Shown: one piece after another, positions 10,806-22,542 of the stretch
How positions within the stretch are numbered: the stretch's first letter is position 1
Layout of the letters: every line of letters begins with the position of its first letter
Assembly: GCA_027946375.1 (NCBI GenBank)
Contig: JAPEUT010000023.1
Coordinates: 1 to 64,000 of the forward strand
DNA: 64,000 nucleotides
DNA from: Neodidymelliopsis sp. IMI 364377
Taxonomy: Eukaryota > Ascomycota > Dothideomycetes > Pleosporales > Didymellaceae
Direction of reading: 5' to 3'
Position numbers and translations under genes: made by a program
The notes under the pieces: model-generated
Told to the model about the DNA's origin: nothing
The model's database searches: none
Seen by the model: the letters and a program-made list of their open reading frames with translations, nothing else

Positions 10806-12142
10806 ATGGCCATCCCCAAATCCTCACAAGACGCCCCAGACAACCCTCAACTCCCCATAATAATCTCCGGCGGCGGCTGCGTAGGCCTCTTCCTCGCGCT
10901 CCTACTCGCGCACAGCAGCACCCCAAACCGCATCCTAGTCATCGAGCCACAAACCCCGGATCCAACCTCGACACGCGCAATGGCGCACCAACCGCCCTCG
11001 TTCCCGCTGCTCGCGCAGATCCCAGGCTTGCTGCCTGAGCTCGTGGCCGCGGGGACGCTGAGTTCGGGCTTGTGCTTTCGTACTAGTGTGCAGACGGGGA
11101 GTCGGGTGATTGCAGAGAAGAGGTTTGATAATGGAGGAGAGGGGATGAAGGGGAAGGGGCAGTTGTTGTTGCCGCAGGGGAAGTTTCAGGGTGTGCTGAT
11201 GGGGCGGTTGGCGAAGATGGAGGAGAAGGCTGAGGTGAGGATTGGGTGGAGTGTTGAGGGGTTTGAGCAGCATGGCGAGCGGGTCGCGGTAAAGCTCACT
11301 TCAGAGAGTGGGCAGAGCGAGACGGTGGAGGCGGCGTATCTTGTTGGCGCGGATGGAGCGCATTCGCCCGTGAGGAAGCAGATGGGTGTCGAGTTGGCGG
11401 GAGAGACGTTGGATGCACAGCTCGTGGCTATGGATATGCGGTTCCCGTTCGAGTCGTATGGGTTTTTCGACGCGAACTTCATCATTGATCCTGTCAACTA
11501 CGGACTTGTTGGTCGAATTAACCGGGACGGACTGTGGCGCGTGTCGTACGGCGTACCAGGAAGCCAGAGCGAAGACGAAATCAGAGAGAGGGTGCACGAG
11601 AAGCTTCGAGGCATGCTGCCGAACGAGGGGAGGAATGAGAAGGGAGAGGATGCGTTTGAAGTCGTGAAAGTGGCGCCGTACAGAGCGCAGCAGAGATGCG
11701 CGACAAGTCTGGCGAAGGACAGAGTATTGTTGATCGGGGATGCCGCTCACCGTGAGTTCTTTTCATGCCCTATCCGAGGACCTGTAAAAGATTCCTCACT
11801 AACACACCGCAAGTGACAAACCCATACGCCGGCTTAGGTCTCGCCTCTGGCATCGCAGATGCTGACTCCCTCGCGCCAATACTCTCGCACATCCTGACTG
11901 GCAAAGCATCAGACGCAGACACACTGCTGAGTTCCTGGTCGGAAGCCCGGCGGCAGAATTTCTTCGCTTGCGTAGACAAGCCAAGTAGGATGGCGTATGC
12001 GCGGGTGAAGAGCAGCGTGGAGACGGACAAAGACGTGCAGGCGTTGCTGGAGAAGGATCCGATAGTTGGTGCGTTGAAGAAGGGGATGCCGGTTATGCCA
12101 CCGAGTTTGAGAACCGAAGGAGAAGGGCTTGATGGATGGTGA
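10806..12142 (+). CDS. FAD-dependent aromatic-ring-type monooxygenase, 424 aa
   Basis: Exons 10806-11751 and 11814-12142. The N-terminus carries the FAD Rossmann loop as SGGGCVGLFLALLLA (a GxGxxG variant). The middle has the DG motif (LVGADGAHSPVRKQ), and near the end there is the second FAD motif GDAAH followed by NPYAGLGLASGIADA. These three motifs in this order define the UbiH/PheA-TfdB class A flavoprotein monooxygenases. The intron falls inside the second FAD motif; splicing it yields GDAAHLTNPYAG. The substrate cannot be read from sequence. There are no neighbouring biosynthetic genes, so a catabolic or detoxifying role on a phenolic compound is a guess. It starts AAAATGG, a good fungal start context; an upstream in-frame ATG-like codon at 10740 is less likely. 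Confidence 0.85.
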
Positions 12143-12880
12143 TGTAGGTGATAGATACGAATGGAATCTTCCATACTATCGGTATCTACTTCGCCTGCCT
12201 TTGAGAGAAGAACTATTAGGAGCAGTAACTCGCTGTGTCATTAGGTAAGTATCCAGTGTGCATCTTCAAAGAGCAGCCCGTGGGTTGGAACAGACAGCAA
12301 AGATATTGAGAGGTAGGCTGAACCTCGTAGAGCGTTTGTCACGCACAAGTGTAGATGAATGCAGAGTAGGTAACGATACGAAGAGGAAATAAATTCTTGA
12401 TCGACGCTTGACCTTCTTGATGGTTTGACGTGGTCGGTTGATAAGACAAAGAGTTACTCCTGTACATGTTCGATCATTTCATGTTTGTCGTAAGAGCATG
12501 TCGTGAACAGAGATCCAAGCCCAGTACTTGCGCGAGTGAGCACTTCGTTACATTTGTTAGCGTGTGCCTGTTGCGTCGAAACGGTAAGGTAAGCAGGTCA
12601 TCTCAAGGAGACGTGCAGATGCGCTCAAGGTGCACGACATGTATGGTTTCTACAAAGCGATCGAGATATTCTGAAATATGGTGTAGTACCACCCAAGAGC
12701 TGAGAGGACGCGCCGAAAGGCTTATATGCGAAGGACAATGGTTGAAGCATGGAGCTTTCGCGTTGCGAATGACAGGTATGACGCGTGGGGCGCGTGAAAC
12801 ACCGTCCGGCAATTTGACGCGTAAGAGCCCCCAGCTACTCGAGCTTCTAGACGCCAGCACCAACAACATCGTTGATAACA
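12143..12880. other. Intergenic between the monooxygenase and lipoate ligase genes
   Basis: A frame covers 12466-13071 but overlaps the lipoate ligase in another frame and shows no recognisable protein. Nothing else is seen. Confidence 0.45.
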
Positions 12881-14219
12881 ATGGCACCCTCCAGGGGTCA
12901 GCAGCTCTTATGCACTTTCGGCAAACATATTGCATGCAAGCCCACTTCGAAGCACTTCTCTCAGCCAACGACAACATTGCGATGGCCTGCAAATTCGCGC
13001 CGAACCTATACATCGTTCACGGAAAATCTCTCCAACCCTGCGAACAAGTTGCAGAGCTACATCTCTCGTAGCAGCGATCCATACCTAAATCTCAGCGTCG
13101 AAGACCACATATTGCGCAAGTCTCCGCCAGACAGCACCATCCTCTTCCTATATGTGAATCGGCCCTGCGTGGTAATCGGGCGCAATCAGAATCCATGGAC
13201 TGAAGTCAACCTCAACATCCTCAATGCCGCCACTGGAACACACGATTTGAAAGAAACCGAACCGCCTGGGATAGGTGCTGTGGATATTGTACGTCGTCGT
13301 TCTGGTGGTGGTACCGTCTTTCACGACGAAGGCAATCTCAATTGGAGCATAACTTGCCCACGTAGCGAATTCACTAGGGACAAACACGCAGAGATGGTCG
13401 TCCGAGCATTGCGCAAACAAGGCATTGAGCGAGCCCGGGTTAACGAGCGACATGATATTGTGCTCGATCAAGGGCATGAGAAGCGTCCATCGGACCCTGA
13501 AGACACCCATCGCACACCATACACGGTTGACGAAGGCATTCCAAAACCGTTGAAGGTCTCTGGGTCGGCATACAAGCTCACGCGACAGAGAGCGCTGCAT
13601 CACGCGACAACCCTTCTCGAATCGCCGAACTTGCATATCATCTCGCAGTATCTGCGATCCCCCGCAAAGCATAACATCGAAGCCAAGGGTGTCGAAAGCG
13701 TCAGCTCACCGGTTTCGAACATTGGACTGGATCTAAAAGCCTATCAGAAGCGTTTACAAGAGATATTCGCAGCGATGTATGCTGATACTGGAAGTATCAA
13801 TGTCACTGACACGGTTGACGACGAATTCTTGAACATCCCTGACATTAAGAAGGGATACGATGAGTTGCGGGTTCGTGCCTCCGTATCTGGTGAATGATCA
13901 CAAACACTGACAACTGTAGACTTCGGACTGGATGTGGGCGCAGACGCCTCAATTCGATGTGAAGCTCGACTTCGTCGATGGCCCGAACATCGTCATGAAT
14001 GTACATCATGGCATTATCAAAACTTTCGAAACCGAGGCTCAAGCCGCAGATGAAATACACGAGGATATTCGATCAGCTCTTGTTGGCCAAAAGCTACAAG
14101 ACATCCACGACTGGACAATGCTGCTACAGTCTCGGGTCGAGCCTTTTAACGATCGATGCGCCGCTGTTGCAAAGCGGCTAGATGAGTTACTGCCGGTGCC
14201 TGAATTTCCAAGAATTTGA
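12881..14219 (+). CDS. AIM22: Mitochondrial lipoate-protein ligase / lipoyltransferase, 429 aa
   Basis: Exons 12881-13870 and 13920-14219. The first about 45 residues are rich in R, S, T and lack acids, a mitochondrial presequence. The catalytic core of the LplA family follows: SRSSDPYLNLSVED, RPCVVIGRNQNPW, then RRRSGGGTVFHD and the lipoate-lysine loop KVSGSAYK. The C-terminal exon provides the accessory domain beginning near SDWMWAQTPQF. The protein attaches or transfers lipoate to E2/H subunits of the 2-oxoacid dehydrogenases and glycine cleavage system; the yeast counterpart is Aim22/Lip3. The start is the ATG in ATAACAATGG; a TTG nine bases upstream is not used. The intron donor is the weak GTTCGT. 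Confidence 0.9.
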
Positions 14220-15467
14220 CGTATGAAAAGATTCAAGCAGTCCGAGGGATCAAGGAACAGGCTTGTATCGTCCTGCGATACAACCTTTATGGTGAAGCTG
14301 AGCATAAGTTGAATATCATTGTTGCTGCACATACACATGAACATGTCAAAAGAAGGATCAGGGTCGACATTTGACGCGTGTTCCGAGAGCTTTCTTGCAA
14401 TCGCTATAAAACAACGTCTTGTCGAACGACCCTTGATTGGCAGCACGAAATCAAAGGCTTCCAGCAAGCAGCCGGACACACGCCAGAAGAGACAGCAACT
14501 ACAGGAGATACGAAGCCATGTACTAGGATCTAGAATGAGAGGATGGTAATCTTGCCTGTGACGATCTTTCTCCGCATGGATGAACACAGCTGACCCGCCT
14601 TTACGCTGTTCTAGCCGCTCACTCATTCTCGTGTAAGTCATGAGCGGCCTCATCACATGCTCAGAATGGTAAGTCTAGAAGCAAAGCTTTCAGATGTGTA
14701 AGTCGTTGGTGTATAGGCAGTTAGCAGAGCCTAGAATAGTGCCACAGATTTCTCCCTTACGTCTGGTTCAGGCCACCGATCTGCTGGATATTGACTTCAT
14801 TTTGTAATAGGAAATGCAAGAGGTTAACGAGTGAATTTGGCCCAGTATCGGGGCGCCCCGCGCTTCGAGGCTCTAGTGAATAAAAGATCTCCAAAAGGTG
14901 TTGAAGACGATGCAGTGTATTCCACTCGTAAGGTACTCGATAGTTTCTGTGTCCCCTCGCTCTTACCTGAAAGGGTACCGGTCGAAGCACATTCCTTTTC
15001 AGTGATGACGAAAGGTCGCTTGGCTCACGTCGCGGTCACGGTTGCCTGCCCACTACGTCCGTTTCAGCCTTGGACTCTGCTCTTTGCATCGCCCCTTTTG
15101 CTCGCCTCAGTAGGCGGACAGAGCAAGCGCTGTATTTACAGCCGCACAAAACGCGGTGCGCATTGGTGCAGCGAGACAACTGACCAACCAAACGATGACA
15201 GTGTCTCTATGTGGTGATGTTTGAAACAAAACATGGCAGCTGCCAGGCGCGAGCGCTGCGGACCACGTTTCAGGTGAACTCCACGCTCGCTTTTCCTTTT
15301 ATGGTTGCATCTTGTAGCCTGAGGCAATCGAGTAAGGTACTTTTGACATCAGTTGCGCGCTGACGCAAGGAATGCGCTGCCCGTCTAATCTCTGCGTCTA
15401 CGCGCGTATTCTTGCGAGTCTTCGATTCACTTGCCCCGCCTTTCAATACTAATGTATTAATACCATC
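14220..15467. other. Intergenic, 1.25 kb, nothing supported
   Basis: Several short frames exist on both strands, but none has protein-like composition or splice support. It should hold the 3' end of AIM22 and the promoter of the zinc-finger gene. Confidence 0.45.
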
Positions 15468-16932
15468 ATGGACTATCTTCAAGACACTGGCGCAGGCTCG
15501 CCTCAAACCTCCAACACTGCAGCTAGCATGAACATGAACGTTGACATGAACGAGCATATGTACCGAGCAGACGACTACATGGGACCTCAGCAACAACCGT
15601 ATCAACCTCAAGACGACACACTGATGTATAATTATACATTTCCTAGTATGTGCCATCAACGTGTATTGAGCCGTACCACTTTCAAGACTGTCACTGACAA
15701 ACACAGACCATGCGGTCCAACAGACGAACATTTGGCCCACCACTCCCATGAACCACCGGCAGCCATTGCACCCTCAGCGCTCTTCAATATCAACACATAT
15801 ATCGCCCAATCTATACCCAAGGGACTCAGACGGCGGCAACTTTTCACCTTGGCATTCGCGCTCATCCACAGCTTCGACGAATACAACTTGGTCCCTGTCA
15901 TCTAATTTACCCAACACGCATGGCCAACGTACATCCAGCCTTAGCAGTATAGCAGGCTTCGACTTGTCAATCTCATCACCCTACACACCTAGTTCTGTAG
16001 AAGAACCAGTATCGCCTTCTGCACGACCGACTATCAAAAAGCGAACAACACAACGATCCGCGATCCTGGAGAAAGACCCCTTTGCAACGTGTGTATCTCG
16101 GACACAAAGGAGTCGGCGTTCAGAAAAAGAGCCAGGGTATTGGTGTACCTCTTGTGAGAAACCCTTCATCGAGAAGTTTGACTGGAAAAGACATGAGGAG
16201 ACTTATCAAGAACGCCTAGTCGTGCTTGAATGCGACTTTTGCGATGCCATCTATTTCCTTGCGAAGGACTTTGTCAACCACCACTATAAATGGCATCGTT
16301 GCAAGCTTTGTAAGCATACTAAAGACCACGTCCAGTCGGCAAAGAAAGACCGTCTGCCTCGTTCTGGCTGGGGTTGTGGTTTCTGCGTCCATTTCAGTAC
16401 TGATTGGAAGGAGCGATGTGACCACATCGCGCACCACTTCGAAAAAGGAAACCTGGATATGAAGAGTTGGCACCATAGTATTGTGATATATAGTCTCCTG
16501 CAGCGGCCAGGAGTTGAGAAGGAGTGGACTAGGATCTTGCAGAACCAACCGCACATCAACAATTCTTTCTCTTGGAACCAACATAGCACTGGGCGTGTTG
16601 ATGGCTATCCAGAGAATGGTTCAACTCCAAATCTCCAGGACCGTCTTGAGTACTACAGATCTGGCGATGATGCGGCTGCACTGGCGCAGCTTGCCTTCGA
16701 GAAGATTATTTATCCGCCCTCTCCGCCTCGCGTTCCGCGTAAGGACTACTCTGAAAATCGACATCACGCGACCATCAATGACATATTGAACGAACGGACA
16801 GCATTCAACAACTCGATAGGCACAATCTCAGAGGAGAATTTCCTGCCTGCCAACGGTCCTGACCTCAACTTCAACTATGATTACGAGGTGTTAGAGGAAG
16901 CATTCGGTCTGAATCTTAACGCGTGTCAATGA
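15468..16932 (+). CDS. C2H2 zinc-finger protein, probable transcription factor, 467 aa
   Basis: Exons 15468-15645 and 15707-16932. The N-terminal about 190 residues are disordered (M/N/Q-rich, then S/T/P-rich). Three CxxC-type fingers follow at about 206-305. The first begins CTSCEKPF and ends in a single clear His, lacking a normal second His. The second is CDFCDAIYF...NHHYKWH and the third CGFCVHFSTDWKERCDHIAHHF, cut here by words to show Cys/His only. The remainder is an acidic helix-forming region of unknown role with a terminal FNYDYEVLEEAFGL. This layout (disordered N-terminus, degenerate fingers around position 200-300) is common in Pleosporales proteins of unknown target. DNA binding is likely but unproved. 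Confidence 0.8.
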
Positions 16933-18105
16933 GATAGGGTCTGGGACAGCAGTTCTCGTACTATACATGAGTCACCGGGGACGTGGGAGGAGGGGAGTGG
17001 CATGTTTCGTGCAACCGGTCTGCACACTCCATAATGTATAACTATAGTGTCTGGTACATTTTCAATTATTCCTGCTAGATGATAGGCACCGTGTTGATTG
17101 CGAGAGTACTAGATTACTTTCAAGAGCTTTAACAAGGAATGGACTTGAATTTCCTGACCTTGTCACACCCTCCCCATGTGCGCGGTTTTAGAAACGACCA
17201 CTGGGAATGCTTACACTTAGGTGCATTCGTGCCACCGCAGTTAGACGTTTCAGTTATATTAAATGCAGGCTTGCTCTACACTGCCTGCTTTCGATCAAAT
17301 GATAGGGTCATGTCGTTTCCATATGTACATTCGATCTCTCCTGAAACGTAGCCTTACCAGCACTGATTCTGCGAGAAGTTATATACAGCAATGAAAGAGA
17401 TCCATCGGGCAACAGTAGAGCTTTTGGTCTAGTGAAGTGTCCACATAGGTAAAGATACGAAACAAGAGCTTCAGGTGAAGTAATCTCTGTCATAAAAGAA
17501 CAGAGGGTTTGTTTCAGAAGTAGGTCGACATGATCTAGCATTTGTATAAGTTGAAGGACAGTAGCTAGCTATCCTGAGGGCAATATTACTTGGGTTGAAA
17601 CATCGAACACTTGAAACGGCGGCGCAGAAAGGGTATCACTCGTACTCACTCCAACTTTTACACGAGGGCCGAATACCGACACTACTCCGTACTCATTCCA
17701 ACCAAGATGGCTTCAGCAGCGGTCAGCTTCGCTTACATCTTCTTACTTTATTCCTACCAGCTGATCAAGTGCAGGCGACTGATAGATCCCAGGTGATCAC
17801 TGTCAAACTTGACACAACATCTCGTGCAGCTGTATCGAAAAAGGTTTGCCACATAAAAGCAACCTCATCGAACACACCTCAACAAGAGGAGCGAGGGGCA
17901 AGGTTAAGCTTTTGGCTGGAAGAGGACCAACAGCAGGGTCCGTGGAATGCTTTGGCGATTGCACGTTAACTTCTACCTTCACCTGGCTGCTTTTACCAGC
18001 AAGTTTCGCTTAGCTTTATAGGCTCCAATCGTGTTTGTATATAAACAACGCAACGTCCTGCCACACCATCTTTTTTCTTCACACCTTTATCTCCTGGAAT
18101 CCAAA
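16933..18105. other. Intergenic, 1.17 kb
   Basis: No supported gene; the frame at 17595-17969 has no recognisable domain. Right end holds the TATA box of the protease gene. Confidence 0.45.
18038..18045 (+). promoter_or_regulatory. TATA box of the astacin-like protease gene
   Basis: TATATAAA lies 61 bp before the ATG at 18106, within the normal distance for a regulated fungal secreted-protein gene with a short 5' UTR. Confidence 0.6.
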
Positions 18106-19348
18106 ATGCCTCAAATCAATCTTGTATTCATGAGAGTCCTACTCCTTCTCGTCATCTTCTCCACCTTGGCTGTCTCGTGCCTCCCTCCTCTCAACGACTT
18201 CCGATATGCTGACAATGCTACTCTTCTCGAGGAAGCTATCAAGCAACTCGAGTCAGAGCCTACAACTGGCTCAACTCGCATCATCGGAGGCACTAGTCCA
18301 GTCAAACAGTGGCCAACCGACAGCAACGGTATTGTAAACATCAAGTACTGCTTCAGGAATGAAGAAGCCAAGAACAAATTGCAGCCGGCGCTTCGAAGCG
18401 GCTGGCTGCTTTGGTACAACTTGCTTGGCAATGCGGGCCCTGGTAAAGGTCATCGTCTAGGTGGCATATCGGAAACTGTATCGGGTGGACAGAGCGTATA
18501 CTGCTGGGCTTCATGGGACATGCAGATCTGTGAGTAAAAGGTTCACAAAGCCAATACAGGCTTATACTAATCATGGTTTCCGTCGCAGGGAATCCTAAGG
18601 TTTCGAGTGGTACCCTTCAAGTAGAACTCAGGGACTATTCACAAGGCGGAGAGGCTACACTTGGCTACCGACCTGTGGAGTGGGATCCTCGTTTTGATCG
18701 CCATACACTGCGCCTTGGATACGACTCAAAGAATCCCGTACAGTACAATGCATACGTCGCGGCCCACGAGCTTGGTCATGTCTTCGGCTTCATACATGAG
18801 CATCAGCGCCCTGATCGTAAGTTCTTACAACATATGCGACAGATGGTTCTCATACTTACCACATCTCCCCAGGTGACCACTACGTACGTTTCGGGTGCAA
18901 GAATCTCGCAAACTACGATCGAGCTGTGATGCTTGCCAAGTCGCATCCTACCTTGACCATTGAGCAGCTCTGTGTGTCGCCCATCTACAGCCGTCTTTCC
19001 CCATGGAACGAACTACCTTTCGTGCCATTCGACTACTCCACAATTCCTTTTTATGAGTTGTTCCACTGAAACAAGGACGGCAAGCCTGATGGTACCAACC
19101 ACAGGTATACCATGACACACGATAGGGTGTATGACATGATCTCTATCATGCACTACCCAAGCATTTCCAACGCTCGAAAGGCCCAGAAGTATACCGACCT
19201 TCCGCTGCTGCGCTGGAAGAAGGGAGGTCCAGGGTATGCACCACCTAAGGAGGCCACGGATCAGAACTCAGAGATCATCAGGTTTGGAATGGAGCCAACG
19301 AGAACCGATGTGGAAGCTCTGAAGATGATGTACCCGTGGAACGGCTGA
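18106..19348 (+). CDS. Secreted astacin-like metalloprotease (M12A-type); in-frame TGA or extra intron
   Basis: Exons 18106-18529, 18589-18816 and then from 18873. Residues 1-25 form a signal peptide (hydrophobic core VLLLLVIFSTLAVSC). The zinc site HELGHVFGFIHEH places ligands at H201, H205 and H211, matching HExxHxxGxxH of astacins. Read straight through, exon 3 hits a TGA at 19067-19069, giving only 282 aa without the Met-turn. The same frame then continues to 19348 and contains SIMHY, the astacin Met-turn (M294/Y296 in the spliced model). A 48-nt GT-AG intron at 19057-19104 (donor GTTGTT, acceptor CACAG) would remove the stop and keep frame, giving 359 aa. I favour this spliced model, but a nonsense mutation cannot be excluded. 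If functional it would be an extracellular endoprotease. Confidence 0.75.
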
Positions 19349-20335
19349 ATAAGGAACGGTGGCGCTAGTGCATGCGGTGGTCTGGTGCATATACCATAGA
19401 AGAGACGTTGGTGATAGACCAAACACCTAGAGGCATATGCAAAAACTTGATGATTACAACGTTTGTTGAGTTTGCGTGCGCATATTGTGAAGGAAATGGC
19501 AACGATGACGATACTGACAAGGGTCTAGAGGGAAGAGCACGCGGATAAACGCGCTAGCGACGCGGTACAAGCGGATCTTTGCGCCTCCTCCCTATCTCTT
19601 CCACCTCACTCAATTCATCAACTAAGACATACCGCGATGCTATGTCAACTTCACTTACACGTCTCGAACGAGTGACGATGACGAGAGATTCAGCTGAGTA
19701 CGATGCACAATGATGGTCGAAGGCTCAGGGTATCTTCGCGCATTACTCACATTACTGTTTTAGGATTTTCACGACGCCCACATCCAACCAACCAACCAAT
19801 AGTACACGGGCGTAACACACTCGAGATCTCTGGACCTCGTCTGTGGGTTCAGCAGCCAGGGCCCTCCCTACATCTTTTGGTGTATGGCTGCTGGACAAAG
19901 GCAACACCCAAAATCAACAATTCCGGGTCGCTGTGGGAGTGTGCCACATCAGTGGATGCGATCCATCATAGACTCGGGTTGGTGAGTCAATCTGGCATCA
20001 TTCCCTGCTACACGACCCTCTTTGTTCCTGCTTCTCGGAGTGGTTGAGCTTCGATGGGTGGTTGGCAACTATGGGATTGGCGTTTCGTTTCAGCTCATAC
20101 ACTTCCTCTTTTTTCACATCACGGTTTTCTAATCGTTGCTGCCTAGATCATCGATCGTCTAACTTCAAGCCTTTGTATCATGTCAACCTTGCTCTCATTC
20201 GTCGTGAGCCCTGCATGTGTGACGAACATCAAATGCGGAGCTTAGCTCGCGGAGGTGGCGGCCAAGCTTCAGGCAACCGTAACGATAACAGCATAAATTC
20301 TGGCGCCTTTAAAGTGTCAAAACAACATTCTCGAC
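19349..20335. other. Intergenic, about 1 kb
   Basis: Two overlapping open frames (19703-20047 and 20044-20349) have no recognisable domains. The region should contain the WD40 gene promoter. Confidence 0.45.
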
Positions 20336-22027
20336 ATGGCGGACATTGAAGCGGTCCCTGCGAGTGCCGTGAAATCTACGGTGGCATGCTATTCACGTGC
20401 CGATTTCGTTAGAGGATGGACTTTCCCACTGCAGCCGCTGCACGACTTCAAGCTCGATGGTGAGCCAGCACAGTATGCGCCCGGCCATCCCAAAGAGTGG
20501 GGAGACGAAATGATATCGATAGACTTCCGCGAGGCGATCAGAGACGGGCAACCCGAGAAATCATACGTAAGCTACCGCGCTGCCATCAGTCCAGACAAAG
20601 CACTGTTAGCCATCACCTCAACCTACGAGCGCATACTGGTGTACGACATTGAATCGCAGGAGGTGCGTCAGGTTCTCGATGGCGCAGGCGATCTGGTTTT
20701 CGCTCCTCTTCAATCACACAACGAAAAGACCATTGAAGGGGAGTGCACGACGAACCCGGCTTATATTCTTGGCTGCAGTGTATCAGATGAGAACAGCAGA
20801 TCTGGAGTGGACAATCAGCTCGTCTTCTGGGAGCTTGATCAATACGGGCGTCTGCTGGACCAAGAAGAGCCAATCGACGCGACTGCCTTTGCGGCTCAAG
20901 CTATCGATGCGATCCTTCCAGATCTCATGACAAAGCATGAGTGGTCTCGAGAGTTCGTTGCTGCATCGTCACTACACGCAGACTTGGCAAAAGCGTTAAG
21001 CGTGGCTGCCACAACCTATCGACGTAGACACAACGCCCTGTTCAAGGATGCAAGGTTCGGCAGCTTCGGTTCTACCCCATTCAGCAACGACGGAAAGTTA
21101 TTCGTCTATCACTTTCAGAACACTTCTACTCAATCAGGCATGAGAGATCCCGAGGACCTCCCACAGGTCATCGTTGTGGATATGATAGCGGGTAAAGAAC
21201 TACATCGTTTGTCAGGTCATACAGATGCTATAATGTGGTCTGCGATCAGCCCCGATGCACAGCATGTTGCCTCTGTATCTTGGGATGGGACCTTGCGCAT
21301 GTGCTCTTTAACAACCGGCGAACTCGAATGGGTCACGGATGCGGGGGGTCAAAGCTGGACAGGCGCGTTCTCCGCCGACTCAAAGCATATAGTTTGGAGT
21401 TCAGGGAACGGTCAAGCTGTCTTTGTCCACAAAGTAGAAGGTGGTCAAGGACTTTCCGTCTTCCCAGAGACCTTCCGAACCTGGTGTCGCAGTCTTGCGT
21501 GGCATCCTGACGGTAAACAGATTGCTCTATGCTGTGGCAAGCATGTCTATGTTTGGCGCCCATTTGACGGCACCAACGGGAAGATTACGCAGCACTACCA
21601 GATTGATGACGAGAAGAACTGGAAGTCCATGGCGAGTATCGAGCAAGTGGCGTGGCTGGATCATGGACGACTCCTTCACCTGTACGTTTCCGATGGCACA
21701 AATCTCATTTACGATACTCGGTGCAATCTGAAGGAGCTCCTGCTACACCCAAATGGTGTAGACAGTGCATGGGTCAGCAGTGGGTTTTATGGAGATCTCA
21801 AGATTACTAGCACGAAGAATGGTTACGTAAGTGTTGATGGTGATGGTAAGGTAAGGTATTGGTCATCTGGGGTTGTAGTTCGGAATTCCTGGTGGGAGAA
21901 AACGCCCAAGAAGATAGAGCATACGGCAAACGCGAACAGAACACCCTTCCCAGAGACGGGCAAGTATGTCAAGGTCACGCGACGACCTACTGAAGACAAA
22001 GAGACAGTGCTCGACGACACTATTTGA
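20336..22027 (+). CDS. WD40-repeat protein of unknown function, 563 aa, intronless
   Basis: A single uninterrupted frame. Repeats become obvious in the second half: LSGHTDAIMWSAISPDAQHV followed by SVSWDGTLRM, then GAFSADSKHIVWSSGNG, then LAWHPDGKQIALCCGKHVYVW. These are blades of a beta-propeller with the GH...D...WD rhythm. The first about 60 residues are not WD-like. There is no signal peptide, F-box or NACHT domain, so it is likely a cytosolic scaffold. Blades are degenerate and the exact number cannot be fixed by eye. Absence of introns is notable in this intron-rich window. Confidence 0.85.
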   Translation: MADIEAVPASAVKSTVACYSRADFVRGWTFPLQPLHDFKLDGEPAQYAPGHPKEWGDEMISIDFREAIRDGQPEKSYVSYRAAISPDKALLAITSTYERILVYDIESQEVRQVLDGAGDLVFAPLQSHNEKTIEGECTTNPAYILGCSVSDENSRSGVDNQLVFWELDQYGRLLDQEEPIDATAFAAQAIDAILPDLMTKHEWSREFVAASSLHADLAKALSVAATTYRRRHNALFKDARFGSFGSTPFSNDGKLFVYHFQNTSTQSGMRDPEDLPQVIVVDMIAGKELHRLSGHTDAIMWSAISPDAQHVASVSWDGTLRMCSLTTGELEWVTDAGGQSWTGAFSADSKHIVWSSGNGQAVFVHKVEGGQGLSVFPETFRTWCRSLAWHPDGKQIALCCGKHVYVWRPFDGTNGKITQHYQIDDEKNWKSMASIEQVAWLDHGRLLHLYVSDGTNLIYDTRCNLKELLLHPNGVDSAWVSSGFYGDLKITSTKNGYVSVDGDGKVRYWSSGVVVRNSWWEKTPKKIEHTANANRTPFPETGKYVKVTRRPTEDKETVLDDTI

Positions 22028-22542
22028 GGCGTTGTAGCTGATGTGAACTTTGGTTCGTAGCCTGTTAGATGGAGGTTGTTGGTAGCTCCTTGATGCATCA
22101 CTATTTCTTTAACCACGTAATATTCACACTCTGGACTCTTTTGTTGCCGATCCCATTTCTCACCATCGTGCGTAACAGGTTAACTCCGAGCACACAGAAC
22201 AGTACCCTACGTGTTACACGCCGTACGCCAAGGTAAGCAACCCCCACGAGCGCGCATCGCGCTTGGCTAAAGGCGTCACGGACCGTTTAACCGCGACAGG
22301 ATTACCACATTGGGCTGTACCCCACACTATCACACCGGTGTTTCGCTTACTCCTCTCTGTACTCCTCATTGTACGGCCCATTGTTGTCCGAGACTCATAT
22401 CTACACTGGATGCTCTGCAAGTATCGAGAGTCTCCTCAACTGTTCTCTACATATTCATTCACCAAAGACAACCTTGAATCTATGCCATTACTGTGGACAA
22501 GCTTACCATCTTCACGCAAGATCATCGAAGAACCCACACATC
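22028..22542. other. Intergenic upstream of the GH94 gene
   Basis: The GH94 frame stays open upstream to 22369, but that part would need a TTG start and does not resemble the family. It is taken as promoter and 5' UTR. Confidence 0.5.

Noticed and set aside
12466..13071. 201-codon plus-strand frame overlapping the lipoate ligase start
   Set aside because: The overlapping lipoate ligase frame has clear conserved motifs; this one has none.
14039..14656. 205-codon minus-strand frame at the end of the lipoate ligase gene
   Set aside because: Half of it is antisense to a firm exon and the rest has no protein-like features.
22369..22542. N-terminal extension of the GH94 frame
   Set aside because: It would need a TTG start and does not resemble the family; the ATG at 22543 gives the expected length.
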